Source: Endocalyx cinctus (lineage: Eukaryota; Ascomycota; Sordariomycetes; Amphisphaeriales; Apiosporaceae). From it: a stretch of DNA of 64,000 nt. The position numbers were made by a program, and so were the translations under genes. The stretch is from contig BCKC01000004.1 of the NCBI GenBank assembly GCA_001600455.1, positions 1,116,001-1,180,000 on the forward strand. Direction: 5' to 3'. The notes below the pieces were generated by a model, which worked only from the letters and a program-made list of their open reading frames with translations, searched no databases and was not told the origin of the DNA. Below, one piece after another: positions 45,734 through 56,722 of the stretch; position 1 is the stretch's first letter; each line of letters begins with the position of its first letter.

Positions 45734-48020
45734 GTAAGTTAATACAGTGGATCATAAACCTGCCGGTAACCGACTTTGACCTGGTAGTACCTCGCCGTAG
45801 AGACTATGATAATACTATTTAAGGGTATAGAGGTTGTGGAATATCTTCAGCTGCACGTTTCTAGGCTTTAGGGAGATAGCCGGAAGATGATTTCGGCTCG
45901 CGAGATCTGACTAAATCAGGAAGGACATAGATGAACTTGCGATATAATCTTGGCCTTTTCTCTCTCTTTCTTTTACTTATTAATAATTAATATTTAATAC
46001 GACAAGAAGGAAGCTTGTTTCTCTCATGTGACTTCGACTGCTCAAAGAAGGTAAAAGATGAACAGCGGCTCCATCACGCATTAGTCTGACTGCGATATCA
46101 CCTTAACACTTGGCGCATCCCGTATTTTAATCTCGATCTGGAAGGTCCCTTTCCGCTCAAGCTTTTTCTTGGGGTGCATATTTCTCAGAAAAGAAAGAAA
46201 GAACATTGTTATATCACCAATAATTTCCATCGTTTCATTTTATTTGGAAACAATCCTGATAACGGTAGTCATTTAGTTAGCTCTTACCTACGCGAGGACA
46301 ATTCTTGCAGCGTTAGTCTTGGCGACGTTGAACCACCGGACGTGCTTCTCGCTTGAAGTCTTGGAATCAATTAAAACTTGTATTATTAAGGACGAAAAAA
46401 ATCTTAACACGAGAATGCCCCTTCGAATAAAATACTATCTATGTGCTTAACACTTCAACTTCCTTGAACCAATGTTCATCGGTCACGATTGCTTCAAAAA
46501 GCTAATACACCAAGAAGCGCGTTCCAGCTTCCTCTTTAGGTAAATATGATATTTTCATCATCATTAAGGCTCGAACACGCTCTCCTACGCTAGGGCATAT
46601 CGCATGCCAAGCGCGACTGCTCTTAGCCAAGGAACGGGGAAGTCTTATTATGGAAGGCATTATATGTAGACACGCCCAATGCCGATGCCATCCTCACCAT
46701 CTCCCGTCAGATCTAGACTCGAGGAAAGAAGTAAGTTTACAAATTTACATCTTCAAGTATTGAAGATTTACTCCACTACTCCGTGAGCTGCCTCTCCTCT
46801 CCTTTTTTCCCGTCCGTCTCATAATTAGCTTTGGGTATATATCTTAATAATTTCTTTTTTTTTTTTTTTTTTTAATTGGCTCTTGAGTGGTCTTCTCGAA
46901 AAGGTCCCAAGTTGCTTGTTTACCTGCACTTTCTCTTCGACTGTACAGCTTGACGCGTAGATTTCTCAAGGTTACGTGATATGCCTCCATACGTGAAATA
47001 AAAGTATCTGTTATCGTACGTTTGACCAGCAAAGCCCCCTTTCTGTTTCCTTTATCCATGCCTAGTGAGCTGGAACGAAAAAAATATATAGACCGCGGAT
47101 GAGAGTGTATTGTTGCCGAAAATAAGTCGTGTACTAAGTAAAATGTTTAAGGGGTGGGCTGGATTATAACATGCGGTGATATTCCAATGAGGATAAGGCT
47201 GATCTCCCCAGGTCCCTATTTTATATGCTGACAGTGTATTCTTATAGCTTTCTAACGTGGCAGGTTTTAATAGTCGGCTAGTTATGGGTCTGGAGGAGGC
47301 ACAAAATTTATCGTTGTAGGTCGGTCTCTGACGAATGCGATCCTTAAGAATATGTCATTACGGTGATAATTATCATATTCTACGCAACGCAAAAAGGGGC
47401 ATCTGACAGTTAATAACCGACTCGAGGCTTGTAGATATCTTTCATAGAACGAAATTGCGGCACTAAAGCTTAAGGAAATCGAGGTTAGCAATACTTATGC
47501 TAAAGAGAGCTGAAAGTTTTGGCTACTTAGTACACAAGAAACAGCGGCGTGAATGCAACTTGACTTGACCACCTCGAACATTTGCGTAAAATATTAAGAC
47601 TAGAATAAAAAACGGGCTATTTGTAAGGGATGTTGGTCTTAATTATAAAATAAATTTCTTAAATCCATCTCGATTCTTTAACTCATCGTTTAAAATCAAT
47701 CCAATTATGTTTAAAAAGGGTCGGTTGACCAGGCAAGGGAACCTCGTGAAAGTGTGTGGAAAGGGACGAGAAAACGTAGTACCGACTTTCGTCAAAGTGG
47801 CGTGCAAAAAAAAAAAAAATACAATACTCAGGCAGATGAGTTCAGTACAGGACTCGAACATAGCGAAGATTCCAACAACACAGAAATCATCTGCTTCGGC
47901 TATGCCACAGTACTCTAACATGGTAGAAAGAGTGATTATTTGGGTATATATGGCTTACCTTTGGTGGCATTGATTTTTCCCCGAACATTTGAGCGGTGAG
48001 CCTTGAGTAAAAGTCAAGCT

Positions 48021-48043
48021 GGGAACGGAAACGGAAACGGAAA
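48021..48043. repeat. GGAAAC hexamer repeat
   Basis: Four near-perfect hexamers in tandem (first unit GGGAAC, last cut to GGAAA). Confidence 0.8.
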
Positions 48044-49636
48044 TGCATCTATCTCCTCTTTTTTTTTTTTTCACACCCGAGAAAAGAGAAGAGTTACTTC
48101 GATTTGACAAGAAACGTCTCTCAAGACTTGAATTATTGGAAAATAGTAAAATAAGTTAATTAGAGATAAACAATTATTCGTGTGTAAAAGTTATTAATGT
48201 CATATATCCGATGCTAAAGTTTAGCAAAGACGAACGAACGTTAAGAGACGAGTTAAGCATGATAAGCTCCGTAAGGACGTATACCCTTACGATATTATAG
48301 CTTACGTAGTTCTCAAATATCCTGATAAGTATATTTCCTAGCTCATCGTTACGCCGAAGCTCCTATTTAGAAATCTAAAATTTGTTACCGACGGATCTGA
48401 TATATGTTTCAGATTTCATAATATCGGCTGCCATTCGAAATTCTTCCGCCCATTCGTGCCGTTTAAGCAATAACTACTTGCCAAAGGTAAGATGAATACT
48501 GTACTGAGGTGTAGGATGATCTATTAGGCAATCCCAGTCGACATTCGCTTTCACGAAGGGAATTTAAAAGTCTGATAGGGGTATAATATCGCCTTTGTAG
48601 CTTAGATACATGCCGTGTTAGGAGTGGACGAAAAAATATCTCAAGAGTTGGAATTGCGATTCTACCACTCCCATATATATGTGTCATCCAGAGTGAAATA
48701 GAAAATATGTAGAGCTGAGAAAGGGATAGGAAACAAAACAGGGTACCAGATTCCTGTTGTCATAGGCCGGCCATCGACGTGACTAAAGCAATAGCACACG
48801 TCGATATGTCAGAGTCGGTATCGATGAAAGTGATGCTCTCGTTGGCCATTTCCTGGGTACCTTAACCAGAGAATATATAATTTTCAGTTCGAGACCCAAG
48901 ATTAAACCTAGAATTAAGTTATCAGTATAAATTTTGATTCTACTCATGAAGATATGCAGGCCACATACATATGCAGTGGCTGAGACAGCTATAATTACAA
49001 TTATCGGCGATATTATATCTGGACAAAGAATATATCTCATTTTAAAGATATTGTTTTAATATAATGGTGACTGATTGATAAATGTTGCATTTATTGACCA
49101 CGTAAATTGTACAAGTACTCCTTTAGCCGCAAATATATCTCTTTGTTGAAGAATAGAGGCATTATTTCTCATGTCACGTCAGATGTAATTAGTGTGATAC
49201 TTGCTTCAATATGAGGATAAGGTCATAAATTCTATAAGTAGACTTGTCCTCCGTGTGAATGATGTTGAAACCATTTTGTATGTATATATTTATTATGTTA
49301 AAAAGAATTCTGTCATAGATGTTACTTGGCGACAACACGATGTCGTATATTTATAGAAAGCAAAGGTTGTTACTGTTTTATGTGTACCACCTTGAAGATT
49401 AATATCTAATTACTTCAGACTAACTGTATTGCCAGCAAAAATGAGCTGCAAATACAGAATAGGAACACCTTTGTCTGTCCGCACTGCTGCCTTCCCCACG
49501 AAGTTTTAACGGCAATTTGTCCTCAGCGTGTAACAAGTATACAATTTAAAATCTTTTACAATGTCATACGTCTATTGGTGACCTCAGCCTAGACTGAAGC
49601 CTGAAAACCGCTACAAAGACCCAATTCTTGGTTTCA

Positions 49637-49688
49637 GTTATTCCTACGGATATAGGCCTAGCCTAGCTGGCCTAGGCATCGGAATAAC
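49637..49688. repeat. Imperfect hairpin
   Basis: GTTATTCC (49637-49644) pairs with GGAATAAC (49681-49688), and the loop contains further self-complementary TAGGCC/GGCCTA words. It could be a small foldback remnant. Confidence 0.5.
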
Positions 49689-50169
49689 CTTCGTGGTCCT
49701 GTTATTCATCACGTGCTTCTGGCATGTGATGTATAGTCTCCGCTTTCTTCGACATTAGACGTCTATTTACCCTTTTCTCGATCGGGGCTTCGAGCAAGCT
49801 TACCTTTCAGATATTATAAGTAATACAAATTTAACCTGATATTCCTCTCAGTCGAGCTCCATGGATATATTAGTTGTACCTAATCCTCTTGGATCCCATA
49901 TAAGCAGAATACGTAACTTTTGTGAACCACTACTCTTAATATTGTCCCGTCTTGTTCAGGGCAACCTTGTAGGCTTTGTTACGCATGCTTATCCCCGATA
50001 TTGATTTTGGGTTTAGTTTTCTACCTGGGAGCTGAGTGAATTATTAGTATGGCATGGTATTTTGGGAGAGAATTTAATGGTATGTAGTATTTCCAGAGGT
50101 GTTCAGTGTGGTATGTGTATAGTATGATATTCGGAGTGGTAATTGTGACGACGATACCGTAGATAGTAA

Positions 50170-50299
50170 GTAACTGTCAGATTAGATACTGGAGATATGT
50201 TGTTCCGAAACAACATACTGTAAACACTTGGTGAAAATTTGTATGGAGATAACACCTAATTGAACACATGCTTTTTCACATATACAATTAAACAGTAAC
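50170..50299 (+). mobile_element. 120-bp LTR-like element (solo LTR/TRIM), copy 1 with target duplication
   Basis: The element spans 50175-50294, starts TGTCAGATTAG and ends CAATTAAACA, so it has the TG...CA ends of LTRs. It is flanked on both sides by GTAAC (50170-50174 and 50295-50299), a 5-bp target-site duplication. It contains the near-palindrome ATGTTGTTCCGAAACAACAT. A second copy lies at 59247-59366 in opposite orientation. It has no coding capacity. Confidence 0.8.
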
Positions 50300-50831
50300 T
50301 GTCAGGTATGTACGGAATATGCCTGGCGCTATTCAGCGTCTGAGCCCCTGCCTGTTAGGTTCTGTACAGCTCTGTACAGTTTTGTACAATGTACTACATC
50401 TCCCAAATTACCCCGTACTTATCGATATATTTGTTTATTCTGCTTCGTCGCCTGTTACGTAGTATACGATATACACCAATTCATGGAGGCCTACCTTTCT
50501 CTAAGGAGACTGAAAGAACCTATTCTCGTCAGTTAACTTAACTGGCATATCGTTGAAATTCACCCACCCTTTCAAATAGTACATCATACAGTACGGAGTA
50601 CAGTTCTCAGCAATGAATTCACTAAACTTCTCGAATAACACCCTTCTTTTTGGTGGTCTTTTATCATCGGGGCTGGGGTATTATTATCTAATAATGGTAA
50701 TTCTATCCTTCATCAAGATCATGTAAAGTAGGTATATATAAACCAAAGTAAGAATCAACAATCAGGTAATTAATCTACTCAGCGCTCAGTACCCTTTCCT
50801 TTTTGCTCGATCCATTCTCGGATCAGCCAGG

Positions 50832-50849
50832 GTATATATATATATATAT
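50832..50849. repeat. TA dinucleotide run
   Basis: (TA)n just 3' of the kinase stop codon. Confidence 0.8.
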
Positions 50850-50870
50850 TTATAACCCTGTTCGTGTAAC

Positions 50871-52118
50871 TTATTTCGTAAGTTCTGGTTGGGCCTCGAT
50901 AATCTCGATAGGCCTGTGGTCGTCCCAACTGGCCATGGTTCTTTCGCACAGCATGGCGACTCGCTCGTCGCTCTGAAGACCTTTAGGGCAGATAGGCCAG
51001 ATGATGCTGGTCAAGCACGAACGCTTGTACTCGATAAGGAGCTCCTCGTTCTCCTTCCCGTTCTTATCCACGCGCTCGAACTTGGGCCCGCCCAGGCGGT
51101 GGAGCTCGAGCAGGTAATAGTCGAGCACCTCCCACTCGTAGGCGCGGCGGTCCTCGACCGTCATCATCGAGACCATGAAGTAGTTGAGGTCGTGGAAGCA
51201 CGAACCGAAGTGGAGGGCCGACCAGTCGATGAAGCGCGTCCTCCCCCGCGCGTCGAAGTAGACGTTGCCGATGTGGCAGTCGCCGTGCAGCAGCGTCCGG
51301 AACTTGGGGTTCCGCTGCCCGTAGTATTTCGCCTGCGCCTTGATCACCCGGTTGCCGTCCATGAGGTAGTCAGGAAGCTTGGGCCTGCCCTCTTGCCGTA
51401 CTATTTGATCCCATACGGATACCATGAAGGTCATGGCGCCATCGTAATCATTGGTGATCCCTGTTTTTTTTTGTTGTTTTTGGTAATATGTTAGCCGTGC
51501 GTGTCATATTATGATATGACCGTATTTATGCCCGTTCCCGGGTGGCGCAGCCGGAAAAAAAAAGAAAAAAAAAAGAAGAAATCTTTACTTACAGGGGTAG
51601 TCGTCTTGGCTTTTACCCCAAAACTGCGCGTGGATACCAGCCATCTGCGAGGCACCGTGCAGGATCTGCGGCAGCTTGTAAGAGGCGACCTCGGGCGCGA
51701 ACGTGCAGCCCTCGGGCACGAGATCGGACATGATCGCGATGCCCTGCTTCGCGCTGATGCCGCCCCACCAGGCCTTTGGGTACTGCATGTCCTCGAGCAT
51801 GGGCGCGAAGCTGCCGAAGAACTGGGCCTCGCGCTTCGCGAGGTCGACCGTCCAGGGCTGGTTCTCGACCATGACCGGGTCGAAGACGCCCTTGACGCAG
51901 ATGCGGTGCGGCCGCAGGGCCGGGTCGGATTTGTCGTCGGCGGAATATTTGAGGGTGAAGAACAGCTTGCTGGCCGTTCCGAATATCGATCGGTCGAGCG
52001 TGACCGACTCGACTTTGTGCTTTAGTACGGACGACAGCCATTCCGCCGTCACGTCTTCCGGGAGGGCCGGGAGGCTTTCCAGCATAGGCAGCTGCACGAT
52101 CTCTACTTTGGATGCCAT
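50871..52118 (-). CDS. CHK/EcKL-like small-molecule kinase (APH superfamily)
   Basis: Two exons (52118-51593, 51460-50871) encode 371 residues. It has the protein-kinase-like fold of aminoglycoside phosphotransferase/choline-kinase relatives: K76 (RICVKG) for ATP phosphates, L-H234-G-D236-C-H-I-G-N as the catalytic loop with Asp236, and F-I-D254-W for metal binding. The pattern HGDxHxGN plus IDW and the overall length fit the DUF1679/EcKL group (ecdysteroid-kinase-like, CHK domain), best known in insects and nematodes but also found in fungi, where the natural substrates are unknown. Upstream residues SSVLKHKVESVTLDRSIFGTASKLFFTLKYS match the N-lobe start. The exons are clearly GC-richer than the surrounding DNA. 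No neighbour suggests a pathway. Confidence 0.9.
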
Positions 52119-53011
52119 GGTTTCAGGTATCGGAATTTCTTTCTTTCTTTTTTGTTACGTTTCAAACGGATAAATTAAGAATAAGAAAAGATGATATGAA
52201 GAATTTGAGAAATGTTGCAGTCCAGACTGAGTCAGATATAATAATCAATCTCGCCGATATGACCCTTGCATGCGGAAGACTTTCCCTTGTCACCGCTAGA
52301 ACGTAATCCCCTTCGACGTTATTTTACATTCTGATTTTATTCCTTAGTATACCCCACTCTTAACGTCCCTTCACTTACGCGTAAACAAATCGGTGTTTTT
52401 CATCATCAATAGTGGCGTGTTCTGTTACATTACCATGTAGCGCGAACCATGTAGAGTATCGTCGTATCGAATTTCGGTCGAGATGTGGGGTTCTATTGGG
52501 AACTGGGGCAAACTATTGGCCGGATTATACTTTGCAGATAACATAAGATGCCTGGGGGCCTGTTGGTAAGTACGAAGTAGGGATCCTCTACGGGAACGGC
52601 TAGACCGTTGCATCCCGCCATGAGATGTGTATTCCTGACCCCTTTTCTCTAGTCATGAAGTTATTCTCTTGAAACCAGGTTCGGATAAGGTGAAAGGCAG
52701 GGCTATAAAATTTTTCCGTCCCAATTGGACTTGATTCAGGGATTTTGGTAGAAAATCGTATTCATGATTGAGGTAGCTTAATAGCAAGCAAAAGGAGATC
52801 TCCGCACCTGTTGGTGGGTGGGCTAAGTCTATTCCGTACACGTATGTATCCATATATGCTCAGTCTGACAAGATATTTCTCTAGATTGGGAGGGCTGTAG
52901 CGTAATATCCAGAGCTAAATAATAATGATAACGGTAAGATTTTGTTTTTCTTTTGCTTTTTGAACTGAAAAGAGTAAGAATAGTGAGTTGATAATTCGGG
53001 TTAATTAAGTA

Positions 53012-53044
53012 GGCTGGCTGGTAGGCTGGTAGGCTGGTAGGTTG
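53012..53044. repeat. GGCTGGTA tandem repeat
   Basis: Three perfect 8-bp units (53016-53039) with partial units on each side. Confidence 0.85.
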
Positions 53045-54195
53045 TAAGAAAGATGGAGCGCAACGCTACTCTTTTCACTAGAAATATTTAGTCTAACTAA
53101 ACAATGACTAATCAATCGCCCCTCACCCCCTTTAATAGATGCGGACGTCATTTTTATCCGCCCACTACTCCGTACACGATTTGAAGTTAGCGATTTGAAT
53201 ACATCTAATCTGTCATACATAAGGGCTTGGTTCCCGATGCCGTTAATCGGCTTTAATTTCGTAGTATTACTGCCCTGCGAGAATGTAGGACTCGAAATTA
53301 TCAGGAAAAGGAAATCTCCTTACCTACTAAAGTCTTTATAGGCTAAGTCGATAGATATGTGCCTCATCTAGTCTGCTACTTAGGTACTAGACTGGCTATT
53401 ATTACACTATATGCATTATGAACTGTCACATTCCTGAGAGTTGCCGGTAGGCCTAATTACCCCCCACAAAACTGTTTAAATACGAGCAAATCGATAAGCA
53501 GACGGAGCCGAATACTCGCCACCTGTAATCAGTACTCTACCTCTGATCGAAAAGTTCGCTCGGCAACAAATGACGATTTTGCTCTTCCTCGCCGAAGAGT
53601 AATTTTATAGCGAATTACCTAGCGTAGGACTGTGAAATCCTATGTATGTTGTCTACGGAGCATATGTAAGTACGTTATGCTGGTGTACAATGATGTCGGG
53701 CTCAAGAGAGGGGAGGGTTTGTGGACCAATATTTTGTACTATGAATATAGTAAGTATATGCTGAAGCCTAGTGTACGCGGCGTGGGTAGATACACTATCG
53801 CGATACCTGATAGCTACCTAAGTCCACTATTTGGATAGTGGATAACGTGCTATGTAGTACACTATAATATCCATATACTCTACAGTACAGGGTATCGAAA
53901 CTGTGCCTTGCTACTTACCGCAGCTCGCTAAGGCATGTCCGGGTCCTGGTGGATTAGTGTGCTTGTCAACCGTAGGGCAGGAACACAATGGAACCAACCG
54001 CTTAAGTTAGTCAACTTCTCCTGCATCGTCCTAACATTTATTCGGTAACTAAACAATGCGACTGTTTGATGAGAACGTAACGAATATATTAACTCTTCAT
54101 CTCGCCTATAACAGAAAATCACTCTAATCCATGGATAGAAGCGGGTAACGGGCACGTGCTATCCTTGCGCCTTTACCGATGGTTTTATTATGAAC

Positions 54196-54245
54196 CATAG
54201 CCACGGTTATTATGTACCATATTTTGTAGTATAGTCGTGGCTATG
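54196..54245. repeat. Hairpin with perfect 10-bp stem
   Basis: CATAGCCACG (54196-54205) and CGTGGCTATG (54236-54245) are exact reverse complements, separated by 30 bases. Confidence 0.8.
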
Positions 54246-55274
54246 ATTCCATGCAAACTTTATCTTCACACCACTTGACCTCTTGCAGTTAAACGACGAA
54301 TTGGACCTGTCAAGACCAAATATGGAGTATCCAATCCCCCGTATATTATGGTTCGATAAGCATACGGTCACACCTGATCGTAATTCTTTTATCATTTAGT
54401 TTGGTCATGAAGAGGACCACGCGTGAAGATGTTGGTGGTACGGTGATTGGTCTAAGATTAATGTAGATCAATGTTACGAGGCAGCGTATTCTTTATCGGT
54501 GAAGGAGATACAATTAAACGCAAACCATTCTTTCACTCTTACATGTATACACCCGTATTACGGAACAAGTGCAAAAGAAAAAGAAAAGAAAACTCGATAT
54601 GAGATTAGCAAGGATCATCAACGGATAATCTACAGAGTAGGGTGTATATGCTTGTACGTACTTCGTATTATGGAATGAGATATAGTCGAACCGGTTTGCC
54701 TAACTTTTCCCTTTTCGCCAAGACAGGAATGCAAAACGGGGAAGACGGGAGAATCGACGCGAGCGGACACGGCGGGAACCACAGTAGTATAGTATAGATA
54801 CGCCCCGTACTAGTGTACGCGCTTGGGCAATAGTTATATGTACTCGGTCCACTTTATTCAGAATACGTAAGGCATACCCTCCCACCGGTATTCTACGATA
54901 TATCTCCTGACGGCCATTCATGATACTAGGATCATCAAAATTGCCAGACTAGGGTATTTACTCAAAAGAAAAATTTTCTGCCGTCGGCTTCCTATGCCAT
55001 ACCACTAGTACCAACATCCAATACTCCGGGTCAAAGAAGTTCTTGGCCGGGGCTTCAAATTTCTTTCCAATGAGAGGGCGAGGGGGTTCAATCCTTCAAA
55101 ACCTCCTGTGAGCCCATTTACTTGTACATCATAAGTGAGGTTCTTGTGTTGTTGTGGATGGTGACCCTTATTTTTCTTTTCTCTCTCTAAGCTTTATTTT
55201 GTCGTTCTTTCAATCGTCCAGCTTATCAGCTACCCTAATTTACCGTCTTGTCGGCACACAAAGAATCGATCAAG

Positions 55275-56722
55275 ATGTCAGGAGCACCGACTATACAGCC
55301 AACTGGCGTGGCTGCGGTCACTGCCGGTATCTCCATTTTCCTTATCATAACGAGTTCTATCACGGTCCTGCTCCGAGTCTATGTTCGACTACGCAACAAG
55401 GCTATAGGCTTGGATGATTATTTGATGGTCGTGGGATGGGTGAGTAATGGTGATTGAATGGCTCCTGGCGATTTATGACTAACCGGGACTTCTCCTTCTT
55501 TTTTTCAGGTGTTTTTCCTCGCTAATGCCATCGTCACCACATTGGATTGCTTCACCGGCCTTGGAGCTACTGACGAACAGATCGCTGCCTCGAGCAGCCC
55601 GGCGATAATTACGATGAATGGATATATGTGTGCGTATTTCGCGTAGCTCTGCATATTTTGCCTTGTTGACTGATTATCTTCTTTTTTTTGTTTTCTAATA
55701 GATTTTTGGTGCTTCCAAATTACGTATGTTTGGACTTTGCCTTTTATCAAGGCTAGTATCTGCTTTGCTCTCTTGCGACTTGCCTCTAGGAAGCGATACG
55801 TCTACCCTCTCTGGGCCATCATTATCATCAGTACCGGAACATCCTTCTCGGGTTTTATCGGAGCTCTCATCAACTGCAAACCCATCGCTGCGGGTTGGAA
55901 TTCGACACTTGGAAGTTGCGACACGACCGGTACGATCCAAAGACTCAGTCAAGTCATCTCTGTTGCGGCCATTATCACCGATTGGGCTTGTGCTATAATT
56001 CCAGCATTCCTGTAAGATCATCAAGACAATCGTGCTTATTTTCTGCCCAGCCTGCTGGAATCAGACTTAGCTTATTATTGCGTTCATTTCTGCTAACACA
56101 TGTTGAATCTTGATTAGCATTTGGGGTCTGAAAATGCCACGAAACCAGAAAATAACCGTTTGTGGTATCTTGTCTTTGGGTATCATGTAAGTCTTTCTCA
56201 TCTTTGTTTCAATCTAATCTACGATTATATTCGCTAACGCAAGACGCAGCGCGAGTATCTTGACTATTGTTCGTTTCCCCAACCTACAATACTATGCTAT
56301 TGCTGAGGATCAATTATGTAAGTGATTCATATCTTTGTATTCATCAGAATATTGGATACTAATATATACGTACCAAATCAGACCACTTCGGATACATTGT
56401 TCTCTGGACGGTCCTTGAGTGTGGTCTAGGAATCATCGCTGGTTCCCTCCCGTCCTTACGTCCGTTGTTTAAGGGATTCCGGAACAAATCCTCGCTAGGC
56501 AAGTCGAGCGATGCCACGGGCCCTACCCACGGGCAATCGGTTCATCTTCAGTCTATGAAGTCGCAATCCAAGACGACGTGTCAATCCAAAGGAGACGGCT
56601 GGGTACAAATCGACGACAACTCTAGTCAGAAGTTCATCATCATGAAGAATACGCAGATAGATGTGGAGTGGGATGCGGGGAAGAAACCAGAATCATACGC
56701 GTCCGACGGAAAATCACTTTGA
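55275..56722 (+). CDS. Rhodopsin-domain (SAT4/PTH11-type) seven-helix membrane protein
   Basis: Six exons (55275-55439, 55509-55629, 55702-56011, 56118-56186, 56250-56317, 56382-56722) encode 357 residues; every phase closes. The ATG at 55275 (MSGAPTIQPTG) is used because the frame upstream has no ATG. About seven membrane helices are readable. Landmarks of the fungal rhodopsin domain are VRLRNKAIGLDDYLMVVGW after helix 1, YFWCFQITYVWTLPFIKASICFALLRL, and the RIF-like turn RKRYVYPLWAIII. A 110-residue hydrophilic tail follows the last helix. In pathogens some relatives, such as PTH11, act as surface receptors, but most members of this large family have no known ligand. Donor GTGCGT at 55630 was chosen over the overlapping GTGTGC at 55628 because only it restores GYMYFWCFQ. 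Confidence 0.92.

Larger units (their letters stand above)
45734..50870. other. Long AT-rich intergenic tract with mobile-element remnant
   Basis: No supported protein gene in 5.1 kb. It holds a GGAAAC hexamer repeat (48021-48043), a hairpin (49637-49688), the first 120-bp LTR-like element (50175-50294), a GTACGGAGTAC word (50591-50601) and a TA run (50832-50849). Confidence 0.5.
52119..55274. other. AT-rich intergenic tract, no gene seen
   Basis: 3.1 kb without a supported gene. It contains a GGCTGGTA tandem repeat (53012-53044), a TACTCCGTAC word (53166-53175) and a CATAGCCACG/CGTGGCTATG hairpin (54196-54245). All open frames are under 80 codons without motifs. Confidence 0.5.

Noticed and set aside
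50170..50305. 12-bp direct repeat AGTAACTGTCAG read as an 8-bp or 12-bp hAT-type duplication
   Set aside because: Comparison with the second copy shows that the shared part is element sequence (TG...CA ends) and the true duplication is 5 bp.
50889..51494. 201-codon plus frame antisense to the kinase
   Set aside because: A shadow frame caused by GC-rich third positions of the real minus-strand kinase gene.
55085..55099. tRNA B-box-like GGTTCAATCC
   Set aside because: No acceptor-stem pairing, no anticodon arm and no A box at the right distance.
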